Shown piece by piece: positions 8,297 through 17,782 of a stretch of DNA of 58,924 bases (position 1 is the first letter of the stretch; each line of letters begins with the position of its first letter). The notes beneath the pieces were generated by a model that saw only the letters and a program-made list of their open reading frames with translations, made no database searches and was not told the DNA's origin. This stretch comes from Methylomonas koyamae (lineage in GTDB: Bacteria > Pseudomonadota > Gammaproteobacteria > Methylococcales > Methylomonadaceae), in NCBI RefSeq assembly GCF_006483455.1, contig NZ_PPPU01000041.1, positions 1-58,924 on the forward strand. The letters run 5' to 3'. The position numbers and the translations under genes were made by a program.

Positions 8297-10783
8297 TCAC
8301 TGGTAACGATGCAGTTGCGGCTTGAACTGAGTCGCTTGAAAGCCGTTTTCCAGCGTTTCCGACGCTTCCGGTCTGCTGAACATAAAACCCTGCAACGAAT
8401 CGCAACGATGCTTGCTGAGAAAAGACAATTGTTCTTCGGTTTCCACACCTTCCGCAACGACATTAAGTTTTAGCTCGTGCGTCAGCGCAATAATCGCTCT
8501 GACCAGCGTTCGGCTACCTTCGTCGCTTGAAATATCCACCACAAACGACTGGTCGATCTTGACGCTTTGTACCGGAAATTGCCTGAGGTACGTCAAGCTG
8601 GAATACCCCGTGCCAAAATCGTCTATGCTCAACCTGATACCCAGCTCGCGCAATTGCCGCAACACCAGTAGAGTGTTGTCGGGATCCTGCATGATGGCCG
8701 ACTCGGTGATTTCCAGCTCCAGTGCCGCCGGATTAAGGCCGGTTTCCGCCAGCGTCTGTTTAACGGTTTGATAGAGATTGTTTTCCAAGAACTGACGCGA
8801 CGATAAATTGACCGCCACAGAACTAAACGGCCCATCGTTGTCATGCCAAGTCTTGGCTTGTTTGCAAGCAGTGCGTAGCACCCAAGCGCCGATGGGCACA
8901 ATCAACCCGGTCTCTTCGGCAACCCCGATAAATCGGTCTGGATATACCAATCCCCATTCCGGATGCTGCCAACGAACCAGCGCTTCGACGCGGGTTGCCA
9001 GGCCGCTGGCCAAATCGATCTGTGGTTGGTAATACACCCTTAATTCGTTATTAGCCAGCGCGTGCCGCAGTCCTCGCTCAATGGTCATGCGTTCCAGCGA
9101 CCTTTCGGTCATCGCTTGCGTATAAAATTGGTAGTTATTTTTCCCACGTTCCTTGGCCAAATACATCGCTGCGTCGGCGTTCATAAGTAAGCTATGGCTA
9201 TCCTTGCCATCGTCCGGGTAGACGCTGATGCCGATACTGGCCGTGACCACAATATCGTTACCTTCGAGCGCGAACGGTTGGGCCAACAATTGGATAGTCT
9301 TTTCGGCGACTCTTGCAGCGTCGTCGATTTGCACAACATCGCTGAGCAGAATGATGAACTCGTCGCCGCCCAGCCGGGCCAGAATATCTTGCGCACGAAC
9401 CGCGCCTCGCAACCGGTCGCTGACGGCCTGCAGCAGCAAATCGCCCAGCCGGTGGCCCAAGGTATCGTTGATTAATTTAAACCGGTCCAAATCCAAAAAC
9501 ATCAAAGCCAATTTTTTATCGTGACGCTGAACGGTGGCTAAGGCCTGTGTCAAACTGCTCTGGAATTGCTCGCGATTCAAAAGGCCGGTCAGCGGATCGT
9601 GATTCGCTAAATACAGCAATTGCTGTTCGGCGAACTTGCGGTTGGTAATGTCTTGAATTTGCACAATAAAATATTGCGGATCACCATTCGCATCACGGAC
9701 TAGAGATGCGCTCAGCAGGGTCCAGACTATCTTGCCGACGATTTTGTGAAAGCACTCCATCTCGATTTGAAAAGACGGCAACTCGTCAGCCAATAGCTGC
9801 CGCAAGCGGAACGCAAGCGCATTGTCCATGTGATCAGCGTGCGTCAGCATCTGTAGATTCGCCTGCAACAACTCGGGTTTGGAATAACCAAATATGTCCA
9901 TGAGCGATTTGTTGACTTGCAAGAATCCGCCATCAACGGCAATTAATGCCATCCCGATCGAAGCCAAATCAAAGGCGCTGTGAAAGCGTTCCTCGCTCTC
10001 GCGCAGCAATTTCTCCATACGCCTCCGTTCGCTAATGTCCCGAAACACCATCACTGCGCCCAGCAGGCTACCGTCTTCGTCCAGAATGGGCGCCGCGCCA
10101 TCCTCGACCGGAAATTCGCTACCTGATTGGCTGACCAGCAGCGTGGCGCCTCCCATGCTGGTGACTTGGCGACTCTTCAGCGTTTGCGGTACGGGGTTTT
10201 CGATGATCGACCGATTGTTCTCGTTCAGCAGCGTCATCAACCGCTCAACGCCGGTGCCTTTGGCCTGCTCCAGGCGTAATCCGGTTGCAGTCTCGGCCAC
10301 CGGGTTCATGAAACGGATATTGCCATCACCGTCGGTGGCGATCACGGCGTCGCTAATACAATGCAGTGTCTTGGCAAACCACTGTTCGCTATCCTTCAGC
10401 TTTTGTTCCAATTGGTGCTTGTATAGCGCTACCTCGATCGAGGCATGCAATTCGTCGGGACGGAAGGGCTTGATCAAATAACCATAGGCGCCGGTGACCT
10501 GAGCGCGCCGAAGGGTGGCTGGATCGCTGTAAGCGGTCAGGAAAATGACCGGAATGTGCAAGGATTCGCTGATGGCATGCGCCGCGCTAATGCCATCCAT
10601 ATCGCCTTTCAGCACGATGTCCATCAGCACCAGATTGGGTTTGTGTTCTTCAGCCAGGGTAATCGCTTGCCCTCCGGAAAATGCGGTGGCGACCACGTCG
10701 TAACCGAAATCTTCCAACTGGCGGCGAATATCCATCGCGATAATACCTTCGTCCTCGACAATCAGAATCTTACTATTTGGCAT
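8297..10783 (-). CDS. REC-PAS-PAS-GGDEF-EAL response regulator
   Basis: An 828-residue cyclic-di-GMP enzyme. The receiver domain (about 5-120) has Asp55 (LVLMDIVLKG) and a Lys in LIKPF. Two PAS units follow (about 130-250 and 262-378), then a GGDEF domain with intact GGDEF at 472-476 and a product-inhibition RxxD (RAQD) five residues before it. The EAL domain has Glu600 in EALVRWQHPEW, plus DDFGTGYSSL and AEGVET loops. Both synthesis and breakdown could be active; which dominates cannot be told. The kinase gene ends 15 bp upstream, making it the likely phosphodonor. Confidence 0.92.
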   Translation of the reverse strand: MPNSKILIVEDEGIIAMDIRRQLEDFGYDVVATAFSGGQAITLAEEHKPNLVLMDIVLKGDMDGISAAHAISESLHIPVIFLTAYSDPATLRRAQVTGAYGYLIKPFRPDELHASIEVALYKHQLEQKLKDSEQWFAKTLHCISDAVIATDGDGNIRFMNPVAETATGLRLEQAKGTGVERLMTLLNENNRSIIENPVPQTLKSRQVTSMGGATLLVSQSGSEFPVEDGAAPILDEDGSLLGAVMVFRDISERRRMEKLLRESEERFHSAFDLASIGMALIAVDGGFLQVNKSLMDIFGYSKPELLQANLQMLTHADHMDNALAFRLRQLLADELPSFQIEMECFHKIVGKIVWTLLSASLVRDANGDPQYFIVQIQDITNRKFAEQQLLYLANHDPLTGLLNREQFQSSLTQALATVQRHDKKLALMFLDLDRFKLINDTLGHRLGDLLLQAVSDRLRGAVRAQDILARLGGDEFIILLSDVVQIDDAARVAEKTIQLLAQPFALEGNDIVVTASIGISVYPDDGKDSHSLLMNADAAMYLAKERGKNNYQFYTQAMTERSLERMTIERGLRHALANNELRVYYQPQIDLASGLATRVEALVRWQHPEWGLVYPDRFIGVAEETGLIVPIGAWVLRTACKQAKTWHDNDGPFSSVAVNLSSRQFLENNLYQTVKQTLAETGLNPAALELEITESAIMQDPDNTLLVLRQLRELGIRLSIDDFGTGYSSLTYLRQFPVQSVKIDQSFVVDISSDEGSRTLVRAIIALTHELKLNVVAEGVETEEQLSFLSKHRCDSLQGFMFSRPEASETLENGFQATQFKPQLHRYQ

Positions 10784-10798
10784 GGCAAGGTCTTCCGG

Positions 10799-12598
10799 CT
10801 AAACAACTTCGGCGAAACGCAGGGTGAAGGCACTGCCATGACTACGCTCAACGGTCATTTGACCCATCAACTGGTTGATCAAGGTGTTGACCAGTTGCAG
10901 ACCCAAGGACGCGCTTCGGGTAATATCGAGTTGGGCAGGAAGGCCAATACCGTTGTCGGCAATCACCAGTACTAATTCGCCTTGGCCACGCGTGAAATCG
11001 ATGTCGATTTCCCCTCGCCTATCGCCGGGGAATGCGTGTTTCAACGCATTGGACAGCAATTCGTTGATGATCAAGCCGCAAGGAATCGCGGTATCGACAT
11101 TCAGATAAACGTCCTCGATCCTGAGATTAACGGCGATTTTGCTGGCATGCGTTCCATAACCGAACAACAGATGATCGACCAGGCTGCGCATATAGTCTTT
11201 AAAATCGATTTTCGCCAAGTCCTTGGACTGGTAAAGCTTTTCGTGCAACAAGGCCATGGCCTTGATCCGGTCCGAGCTTTGCTTCAGCAGATCTCCTATC
11301 GCCTCGCTCTTAACGTTGCCGGCTTGCAGATTGATCAGGCTAGACACCACCTGCAGATTATTCTTGACCCGGTGGTAAACTTCTTTCAGTAACAACTCCT
11401 TCTCTTTTAAGGCTTGCCTGAGCCTGTCGCTGGCGCTCCTGCGTTCGGTAATATCGATGATGGAACTTAGAATAATGATCCCGTCCTCATCATCGATTAG
11501 CCCCAAACCAATTTCCACCGGGAATTCGCTGCCGTCCTTGCGCAGTGCGAACAACTCGCGGCCCTCGCCCATCGGCCTTGACACCGGAGCGGCCAGATAA
11601 GTCTGGCGAAAACCGACATGCGCGCCACGAAAACGCACCGGCACTAATATCTCAACGGCCTGCCCAATCAGTTCAGTGCGCGAATAGCCGAACGATTTTT
11701 CGGTTTGCACATTGACCATCAGTATCGTTCCCGACTCGTTGACCATCACGATGGCGCTGGGTGCCGATTCGATCGCCTGGCGAAACCGATGTTCCAGCTT
11801 TTTATGTTCGGTAATGTTTTCGTGAACGACAATGGCCCTACCCATATTTTGGTCGGAAAACGGCAGCACCTTACTTTCGAACCAGCGCCGCCCGCTTGGC
11901 GAAGGATAGGAATATTCCAGGGCAAAGGCCGATCGCGAACCGTTCAACACTGAGCGCACACCCTGGATAAAGTCTTCGGCGCCAAAGTGTTGCGCCAGAC
12001 CGTTTTCCAACAATGACAAATAGTTTTCACCGATCGGTAAAGTCTGGGGGGCGATGCTCTGCACACCCTCAATCTCAGCCCAGGGCTTGTTGCCCGCCAG
12101 GATGGTACCGTCTGCATTTAGCACGCAAAACTGAATCGGCAATGCGCCGACAACGGCATGGATAAAGCGCTCGTTAGCTACCGGCGGACTTGGCGCCTTT
12201 TGGATTGCAGTTGCTGCAAGCAGATACCCCGCGCCGACGTCCGCATACGCCGCCAACGAGAACACGGTTAGCTTCACCGGGATTCGACTGTTGCGCTTGC
12301 CGATATAAGTCCATTCGCAATGCTCACCGCAGCGTTCGGTTAAGGTTTTTAGGCTGTTGACCGCCGTCGCGACATGTAACGCAATTTCTTTTTCGGCCAG
12401 CTCAGTGGCGTCGAAGAAAAACAATGGTGTGAGGATGCCGACGACTTCGTCCCGGCGATAACCCAGCATGCGTTCTGCTGCCGGGTTGAATGCTTGAATA
12501 ATGCCTTGGGAATCGGTGTCCATAACACAGACATCTTGAGCATCCAATACCGCTAAGAGTGCTGCTGCGGATAGGGTGGTTTGCGGTGCGTCCGACAT
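10799..12598 (-). CDS. PAS sensor histidine kinase, HisKA_2/HWE-like
   Basis: A soluble 599-residue kinase. Three PAS units lie at about 10-130, 140-265 and 272-390. The dimerisation segment has phospho-acceptor His409 in EVYHRVKNNLQVVSSL, the form seen in HisKA_2 kinases. The ATPase domain has IINELLSNALKHAF (N-box) and ADNGIGLP (G1). No membrane segment is visible, so the signal is probably intracellular (redox, small ligand). It precedes the REC-PAS-GGDEF-EAL gene by 15 bp and probably feeds c-di-GMP turnover. Confidence 0.9.
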   Translation of the reverse strand: MSDAPQTTLSAAALLAVLDAQDVCVMDTDSQGIIQAFNPAAERMLGYRRDEVVGILTPLFFFDATELAEKEIALHVATAVNSLKTLTERCGEHCEWTYIGKRNSRIPVKLTVFSLAAYADVGAGYLLAATAIQKAPSPPVANERFIHAVVGALPIQFCVLNADGTILAGNKPWAEIEGVQSIAPQTLPIGENYLSLLENGLAQHFGAEDFIQGVRSVLNGSRSAFALEYSYPSPSGRRWFESKVLPFSDQNMGRAIVVHENITEHKKLEHRFRQAIESAPSAIVMVNESGTILMVNVQTEKSFGYSRTELIGQAVEILVPVRFRGAHVGFRQTYLAAPVSRPMGEGRELFALRKDGSEFPVEIGLGLIDDEDGIIILSSIIDITERRSASDRLRQALKEKELLLKEVYHRVKNNLQVVSSLINLQAGNVKSEAIGDLLKQSSDRIKAMALLHEKLYQSKDLAKIDFKDYMRSLVDHLLFGYGTHASKIAVNLRIEDVYLNVDTAIPCGLIINELLSNALKHAFPGDRRGEIDIDFTRGQGELVLVIADNGIGLPAQLDITRSASLGLQLVNTLINQLMGQMTVERSHGSAFTLRFAEVV

Positions 12599-12901
12599 CT
12601 CAATCCTCCTTGGATTAATCCAAAGTCATTCATGATGGTCGTTTTTCCTTTATCAACCCACCGATTTATCCCTCTAAGGATTCATCGTAAATCGCCTTGG
12701 CACTCCTATCAAGTACGTATGTTTACGTATGAGATATTAACAACCGTCTAACACATCTTTTCCGCATTTTATTAAATCCACAAAGGATATAAGTAGCCGC
12801 CCGTATTTCTGCTCGAAATATCCCGTGCTAAAACACACCAACTGCCCTGTAATTAAAAATGTTAATCGTGTTTTACAAAACATAAAGTAAGGAGAATTTC
12901 G
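12599..12901. promoter_or_regulatory. divergent control region with tandem TACGTATG repeats
   Basis: This 303-bp intergenic region drives the kinase operon leftward and the Crp-like gene rightward. TACGTATG occurs at 12714-12721 and again at 12724-12731, a 10-bp step that puts both copies on one face of the helix. A second element, TGTTTT-AC-AAAACA (12869-12882), is a perfect 6-bp inverted repeat just ahead of the AAGGAG ribosome site of the Crp-like gene. Both look like operators, but the binding proteins are unknown. No promoter hexamers were assigned. Confidence 0.45.
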
Positions 12902-13627
12902 ATGGTAAGTTCAGATGCTCCTAGACAAAATCACCTTCTCAGCGCTCTGCCTGTACAAAATTTCACATATCTTTCCGCGCTGCTGGAATTCGTCGAGCTG
13001 TCTACCGGTGATGTCATTTATGAACCCGGAGAAATACCGCATTACGCCTACTTTCCCACAACCTGCATAGTTTCAAAGTATTGCATCAACGAGAATGGCG
13101 CTTCAACTGAAGTTGCCATGATCGGCAAAGAAGGCATGATTGGAATTGCGTTGTTCATGGGCGGCGAAACCATGCTAAACCGGGCTGTCGTGATAACTCC
13201 AGGCTATGCCTATCGTCTACGGCGAAATCAATTTTTACTGGAAACCAGCCGTCGGGGCGAGCCGGATAACAGAGCGCTAAATAGAGTTTTGCTCCGCTAC
13301 ACTCTGGCCTTGATAACGTATACGGGACAGATAGCAGCCTGTAACCGCCATCATTCTTTGGAGCAGCAACTCTGCCGTTGGCTACTGTTAAGCCTCGACC
13401 GATTAAACGATAACCAGATAATCATAACGCACTCTTCGATCGCCGATATGTTGGGGGTACGCAGAGAGGGCGTCACCGAGGCCGCCGGGACACTACAACG
13501 AGCCGGACTGATTCGCTATAACCGGGGACACATTACGGTGCTAAATCGGGCAGGGTTGGAAACGCGAAGTTGCGAGTGCTACCAGGTAGTTAAATCAGAA
13601 TTCGATCGACTACGATACTATCACTAG
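12902..13627 (+). CDS. Crp/Fnr-family transcription regulator
   Basis: A 241-residue protein with a cyclic-nucleotide-binding-like beta barrel (about 20-130: LLEFVELSTGDVIYEPGE, AMIGKEGMIGIALFMGG) and a C-terminal winged helix (about 165-225: ITHSSIADMLGVRREGVTEAAGTLQRAGLI). It lacks the N-terminal cysteine cluster of Fnr, so oxygen sensing by an Fe-S cluster is unlikely. The barrel does not show an obvious R-x-A-S cAMP motif. AAGGAG precedes the ATG. It may bind the inverted repeat before its own gene (inference). The diguanylate cyclase follows 43 bp downstream. Confidence 0.88.
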   Translation: MVSSDAPRQNHLLSALPVQNFTYLSALLEFVELSTGDVIYEPGEIPHYAYFPTTCIVSKYCINENGASTEVAMIGKEGMIGIALFMGGETMLNRAVVITPGYAYRLRRNQFLLETSRRGEPDNRALNRVLLRYTLALITYTGQIAACNRHHSLEQQLCRWLLLSLDRLNDNQIIITHSSIADMLGVRREGVTEAAGTLQRAGLIRYNRGHITVLNRAGLETRSCECYQVVKSEFDRLRYYH

Positions 13628-13670
13628 AGCCCGCCAAGTTTTCAGACATTTCAAGCGAAAAGGTAAACCT

Positions 13671-15560
13671 ATGTACAGCTTACCCACAAAATCGAATGTC
13701 CGCTTAATCTTGTTGGAAGGCAACCAGGCCAATCGCCTGGCCTGCAAACATGCCTTAAGCGAGTATCAGGACTGTGCTTTCGTGATATTCGAAGCAGAAA
13801 CCGGTTGCCAAGGTTTAAAAATGGCCCGCACCCACCAGCCGGACTGCATTTTGTTGGGCCAACACCTGCCCGATATGCAAGGCGCCGAATTTCTGTCCGA
13901 ACTTGCGGAATATTCTTTAGAACGAACGCTGCCGGTTGTCATGCTGAGTGTGCCGGATACCCACGTCGCCCACAAACCTCACACGGGTAGCTATTTAATC
14001 AAGATCTCGGACAATAACGTCATGGAGGGATTATCAGCCGAGATTTTATCGGTCATCCGTGAACAGCAGGCGATTCAGGAAAAAACGCAGGCATTGGACA
14101 AACTACGGGAATCCGAGGCCAAATATCGCAATTTGGTGCAGCAGCTGCCTGTTATCACCTACATCGCCTCATTGGAAACACCGGGCAAGCTGCTGTACGT
14201 CAGCCCGCAGATAAGCCAACTGGGGCACCCATCCGAGGACTGGCTGGAAACCTCGGAAGGCTTACTCAAATGCGTACATCCAGACGACCTTTCCATCACG
14301 ATAGAGGCCTACGCTCACACTTACGAGCATCACTCTCCACTACGTTGCGAATATCGGCTCGTAGACAACAATGGTAAAAGCCGCTGGTTTTTGGACGAAG
14401 CCAACGTGGTCCGCGACGAAACCGGCGAAAGCCTGTTTTTGCAAGGAGTGCTGGTCGACATCAGCAAAGATAAGGAAACTGAGCAGGAATTATTCTATTA
14501 TCGCCGGCGCCTTGAGGAATTGGTTATGCAACGTACCCAGCAATTGGAAAAACAATGCGAGGTTCTTAGGTCTGCAAACGCCAATCTGGATCAAGCCCTC
14601 ATTGCGCTGAAGAAAAGTCATGCCGAGCTGCGCAATAGCGAAACGCGCTTTCGCTTGTTATTGGAATCGACGGGCGAAGGCATCATCGGCCTGGATGGTT
14701 CGGGAAGCTGTACCTTCGTCAATCGTTCGGCACTAGCGATGTTAGGCTACGCTCAGGATGAACTCTTGGGCCAAGATGTTCAAGCCATGCTGGGCTGGGC
14801 TTCTTTAGAGCGAGCCCAACTCAAGGAAGAATCCTGGCTCGAGAATCTGCTTCGCGACTGCGCCAGTCCGAACAATGTCGAAACCTTCCGCCGAAAAGAC
14901 GGCAGCCGCTTTCTGGCCGAATACGCCTCTTATCCTATCGAAATTAACGGCGTGATCGACAGTTCGGTATTGGTATTCCGAGACGTCACCGAATCCCAAG
15001 CACAATTCCGAAAGCTGGCCTACCGAGCCAGTCATGACCCGCTGACCGGACTCCTCAATCGGAGCGAATTTGAGCGGCGTCTAATCCGGGTATTGGCCAG
15101 CATGCATGCCGGCGAAAACGAACATGTACTGTGTTTCCTGGATCTCGACCATTTCAAACACATCAACGATACCTACGGACACGCGGCCGGAGACTACGTA
15201 TTGCGTAGCTTCAGCACGTTACTGACGTCCAAACTACGCCAGCGGGATACCTTGGCCAGACTCGGCGGCGACGAATTCGCGTTGCTGCTGGAACACACGC
15301 CATTGGAGTACGCCTATGACATTACCAACGAACTTTGCGAATGTGTACGCAACATGCGAATAGCCTGGGAGAACCAGGAATTTTCAGTGAGTGCCAGTAT
15401 CGGCATCGCCGCATTGGCCCGCACCGATAACAATATCGCCAATGCGCTGTGCCACGCCGACGCCGCTTGCTACGAAGCCAAGAAAAAAGGTCGTAACCAA
15501 ATTTACGTCTTCAACAGTCTGGCTCGTCAAGGCGCCGAGTTGGCAATGCTCCATAGCTAA
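13671..15560 (+). CDS. diguanylate cyclase with degenerate receiver: pseudoREC-PAS-PAS-GGDEF
   Basis: A 629-residue protein. Residues 10-135 have a receiver-like fold, but the phospho-acceptor position reads CILLGQHLPDM, with Gly63 in place of Asp, and the acidic pocket is reduced (LLEGNQ). Two PAS units follow (about 150-272 and 320-440), joined by a coiled-coil (about 275-325). The GGDEF domain has an intact motif at 532-536 (ARLGGDEF) and an RxxD inhibition site (RQRD) five residues before it, so it should make c-di-GMP. AAAAGG precedes the ATG. Control is probably by the PAS domains and not by phosphorylation. Confidence 0.9.
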   Translation: MYSLPTKSNVRLILLEGNQANRLACKHALSEYQDCAFVIFEAETGCQGLKMARTHQPDCILLGQHLPDMQGAEFLSELAEYSLERTLPVVMLSVPDTHVAHKPHTGSYLIKISDNNVMEGLSAEILSVIREQQAIQEKTQALDKLRESEAKYRNLVQQLPVITYIASLETPGKLLYVSPQISQLGHPSEDWLETSEGLLKCVHPDDLSITIEAYAHTYEHHSPLRCEYRLVDNNGKSRWFLDEANVVRDETGESLFLQGVLVDISKDKETEQELFYYRRRLEELVMQRTQQLEKQCEVLRSANANLDQALIALKKSHAELRNSETRFRLLLESTGEGIIGLDGSGSCTFVNRSALAMLGYAQDELLGQDVQAMLGWASLERAQLKEESWLENLLRDCASPNNVETFRRKDGSRFLAEYASYPIEINGVIDSSVLVFRDVTESQAQFRKLAYRASHDPLTGLLNRSEFERRLIRVLASMHAGENEHVLCFLDLDHFKHINDTYGHAAGDYVLRSFSTLLTSKLRQRDTLARLGGDEFALLLEHTPLEYAYDITNELCECVRNMRIAWENQEFSVSASIGIAALARTDNNIANALCHADAACYEAKKKGRNQIYVFNSLARQGAELAMLHS

Positions 15561-15593
15561 CCACTGTTTCTCGCAAGAATACGGAGACGTACC

Positions 15594-16109
15594 ATGACAA
15601 AAATCCTGATAGCCTTTACTGCACTATTTGTGTTTGCAGCGATCCCGCATGCCGAGGAAAAAAACGCGAAGTATCAAACCCAAATGCAGGGAAAACCGTT
15701 AGCCGCTGTACTACCTTACCCCGCAGACCAAACCGAGTACGCTTTTACGAAAACCGTACACGGCGGGGTACAGCATGTCGTGACCAAGTCCGCTAACGAT
15801 GCCAAATTGGTAAATTTGATTCAGGCGCACTTGCGTAAAACCACCGAGCAATTCAGAAAAGGTGATTTTTCGATGACAGAACGCATGCATGGTGCCAATA
15901 TGCCCGGGCTTAGCCAATTAAAGACCGCCAAACCGGACGATATTAAAATTGAATATCGAGCCTTGGAAAATGGCGGTCAAATCCATTATTCCACCGAATA
16001 CCCTCAATACGTTTCTGCACTACACGAATGGTTTGATGCCCAGGCGCGCGAACACGACAATTCCGACCTCCCAGGCCATCAACAGCACCACTTATCACCA
16101 GCGGAATAA
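15594..16109 (+). CDS. exported protein of unknown function
   Basis: A 171-residue protein with a signal peptide (MTKILIAFTALFVFAAIPHA, cleavage near HAEE). The mature part carries several His and Met residues (VHGGVQHVV, TERMHGANMPGL, GHQQHHLSPAE). The gene follows the cyclase by 33 bp with GGAGAC before the ATG, so co-transcription is possible. I recognise no family; a metal-related periplasmic role is only a guess from the His/Met content. Confidence 0.6.
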   Translation: MTKILIAFTALFVFAAIPHAEEKNAKYQTQMQGKPLAAVLPYPADQTEYAFTKTVHGGVQHVVTKSANDAKLVNLIQAHLRKTTEQFRKGDFSMTERMHGANMPGLSQLKTAKPDDIKIEYRALENGGQIHYSTEYPQYVSALHEWFDAQAREHDNSDLPGHQQHHLSPAE

Positions 16110-16154
16110 TATTGACTAACGGCGGACGAGCGACATTGGCGACCGCGAACGTCT

Positions 16155-16553
16155 TTATAACAAACCTCTGCGCCGCAAGCGGCGATTGACCTGCCAATGG
16201 TAGATTTTGGCCAGCAATGGCCGGATGACCGGCAGACCGATCAACCAGGCCAACGGTTGCAGCGTCGTGACCTTGTTCATCAACAAGATATAAGCATCCA
16301 ACTCGGAAACGATGCGGCCGTCCGCATCGCGCACGTGCAACTCCGCCAAGGCTTGTTGCGGATCAATGCCAAGCTCGCGCAATCGGTTTTCCTGACCGGT
16401 GATGTCGAACCAGCACACTTGCTCGTCGGTTGCGCCTGCGAGTTTTTGATAGCTATCGCGGTCGCGAATGCATTTCGGACAGGCGCCGTCGTAATACACG
16501 GTCAAAGGCGGGTTATGTTGGCCTGCGGTTTCGGTCGGCATGGCAGGTCTCAC
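16155..16553 (-). CDS. DCC-family thiol-disulfide oxidoreductase (DUF393)
   Basis: A 132-residue protein with the family signature YYDGACPKC near residue 20, a CxxC after an aspartate. WFDITG follows at about residue 50, then the usual LHVRDADGRIVSELDAY segment and a hydrophobic C-terminal helix (LAWLIGLPVIRPLLAKIY). The family is predicted to act in redox reactions; substrates are unknown. Its start overlaps the stop of the upstream rubredoxin-MBL gene by 4 bp, making it the last gene of a five-gene minus-strand operon. Confidence 0.82.
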   Translation of the reverse strand: MRPAMPTETAGQHNPPLTVYYDGACPKCIRDRDSYQKLAGATDEQVCWFDITGQENRLRELGIDPQQALAELHVRDADGRIVSELDAYILLMNKVTTLQPLAWLIGLPVIRPLLAKIYHWQVNRRLRRRGLL

Positions 16554-17281
16554 CTGACCGCTAACAGCCGCTCGAATGCCGGCAGCCAGTCGGCAAAATG
16601 GGCGGTGTAATTGTAACCGCAGACTGTTCGCAGGGATTTAGTGCCAACGATTTGGTAAATCCGTTGCGCGTGCTTGCGGGTTTCCGCGTCGGGCCCGTAC
16701 GGATTGAACTGCATGCCGGATGCGGTTAGAAACACGTAGTCGCAGATGAACAACACATCCCGGTAGATATAAAAGGTAAACCCCGGGGTGTGGCCGCCGA
16801 CGTGGTAAGCCTCTATGCCATGATGGATGAAATCATCGTTAAAGCGTTGATTGATGTCGAATAAACTGACCAAACGGTGTTTGGCATCCTGTTCGTGCAA
16901 CCAGACCTCGGCGTTCCAAATTTGCCGGTATTGGTTGGATGCGCCCAGGAAATGGTGATGGGTAAACAAGATGCTTTGCACCGGCGCCAAGGTGCGATTG
17001 AACGCCGACGGCGAATCGATCCACACCGCACCGTCTGCGGTTTCGATGCGATACGCGGCATGTTCCAAGCCCAGCTTCGGCACCGACAATAATTGGCTGA
17101 CCACGTCATTTACCGGGTGAGCGGTGACGCGATACGTGTTTTCGGCTACGTCCCAGTTCATGAATTGATCGTGGCGGGCGCCGCAAAACGGGCACACGTC
17201 CGGCATCTCGCCGATCATGTTGTAGCCGCATTGCAGGCAAACCCATTGTTGAGAGTTTTCAAGGAGGTCTTGAGTATTCAT
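16550..17281 (-). CDS. rubredoxin-like / metallo-beta-lactamase-fold protein
   Basis: The ATG at 17281 with GGGGGA upstream gives 243 residues; a GTG 15 nt earlier is less likely. Residues about 12-40 form a rubredoxin-type knuckle pair (CLQCGYNM and CPFCGARH). An MBL domain follows, with the metal motif start FTHHHFLGA, a later His in YHVGGHTPGF and an Asp in FICDYV. The usual HxHxDH motif is reduced to HHH-x-LGA, so the metal site is atypical. It may act in redox or iron chemistry; the ferritin-like and heme-binding neighbours support that (inference). Confidence 0.8.
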   Translation of the reverse strand: MNTQDLLENSQQWVCLQCGYNMIGEMPDVCPFCGARHDQFMNWDVAENTYRVTAHPVNDVVSQLLSVPKLGLEHAAYRIETADGAVWIDSPSAFNRTLAPVQSILFTHHHFLGASNQYRQIWNAEVWLHEQDAKHRLVSLFDINQRFNDDFIHHGIEAYHVGGHTPGFTFYIYRDVLFICDYVFLTASGMQFNPYGPDAETRKHAQRIYQIVGTKSLRTVCGYNYTAHFADWLPAFERLLAVR

Positions 17282-17323
17282 ACGTCTATCCCCCACCGGG
17301 ATAAAACCCGAACGTTGCGCGGT

Positions 17324-17758
17324 TCAAGTCCGCCAGGGATGAGACGGCAGATCGGACAGGCCGACCACGTCGACCCCAGCCTTGGCCACCTGGTGGTCGT
17401 TTTCCACCGAACTGCCACTGACGCCAATAGCGCCGATCAACACCCCATCCTGATCGACAATGGGCACGCCACCGGGAAAGGTGATCAAGCCTTGGTTGGA
17501 ATGTTCGATGCCATACAAAGGCCCGCCCGGTTGTGACAATTGGCCGATTTGTCCGGTGTTCATGCCAAAGAACACGGCGGTCCTGGCTTTTTTGATGGCG
17601 ATATCGATGCTGCCGACCCAAGCGCCATTCATGCGGGTAAAGGCTTTTAAATCGGCGCCGGAATCGACCACGGCAATACACATTTGCGTACCCAGTTTTT
17701 GCGCTTCGGCAATGGCAGCGGCGATTGCCGCCTCGGCTTGTTCGGAATTGACGTGCAT
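17324..17758 (-). CDS. GlcG/HbpS family heme-binding-type protein (DUF336)
   Basis: A 144-residue protein with the family pattern ALA-rich helix, [55 protein letters not shown] and a final DHQVAKAG helix. Members of this family assemble into octamers, and some bind heme or iron and sense redox stress. No signal peptide is visible, so it is probably cytosolic. It lies 24 bp after fumC in the same operon. Confidence 0.85.
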   Translation of the reverse strand: MHVNSEQAEAAIAAAIAEAQKLGTQMCIAVVDSGADLKAFTRMNGAWVGSIDIAIKKARTAVFFGMNTGQIGQLSQPGGPLYGIEHSNQGLITFPGGVPIVDQDGVLIGAIGVSGSSVENDHQVAKAGVDVVGLSDLPSHPWRT

Positions 17759-17782
17759 GGCATTCTCCTGAGAGTGTTGAAA

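Noticed and set aside
8257-8463. 69-codon N-terminal extension of the 248-residue protein gene
   Set aside because: Its composition is Arg/Lys/Cys-rich and shadow-like, it overlaps the upstream gene, and the internal ATG at 8256 has a much better ribosome site.
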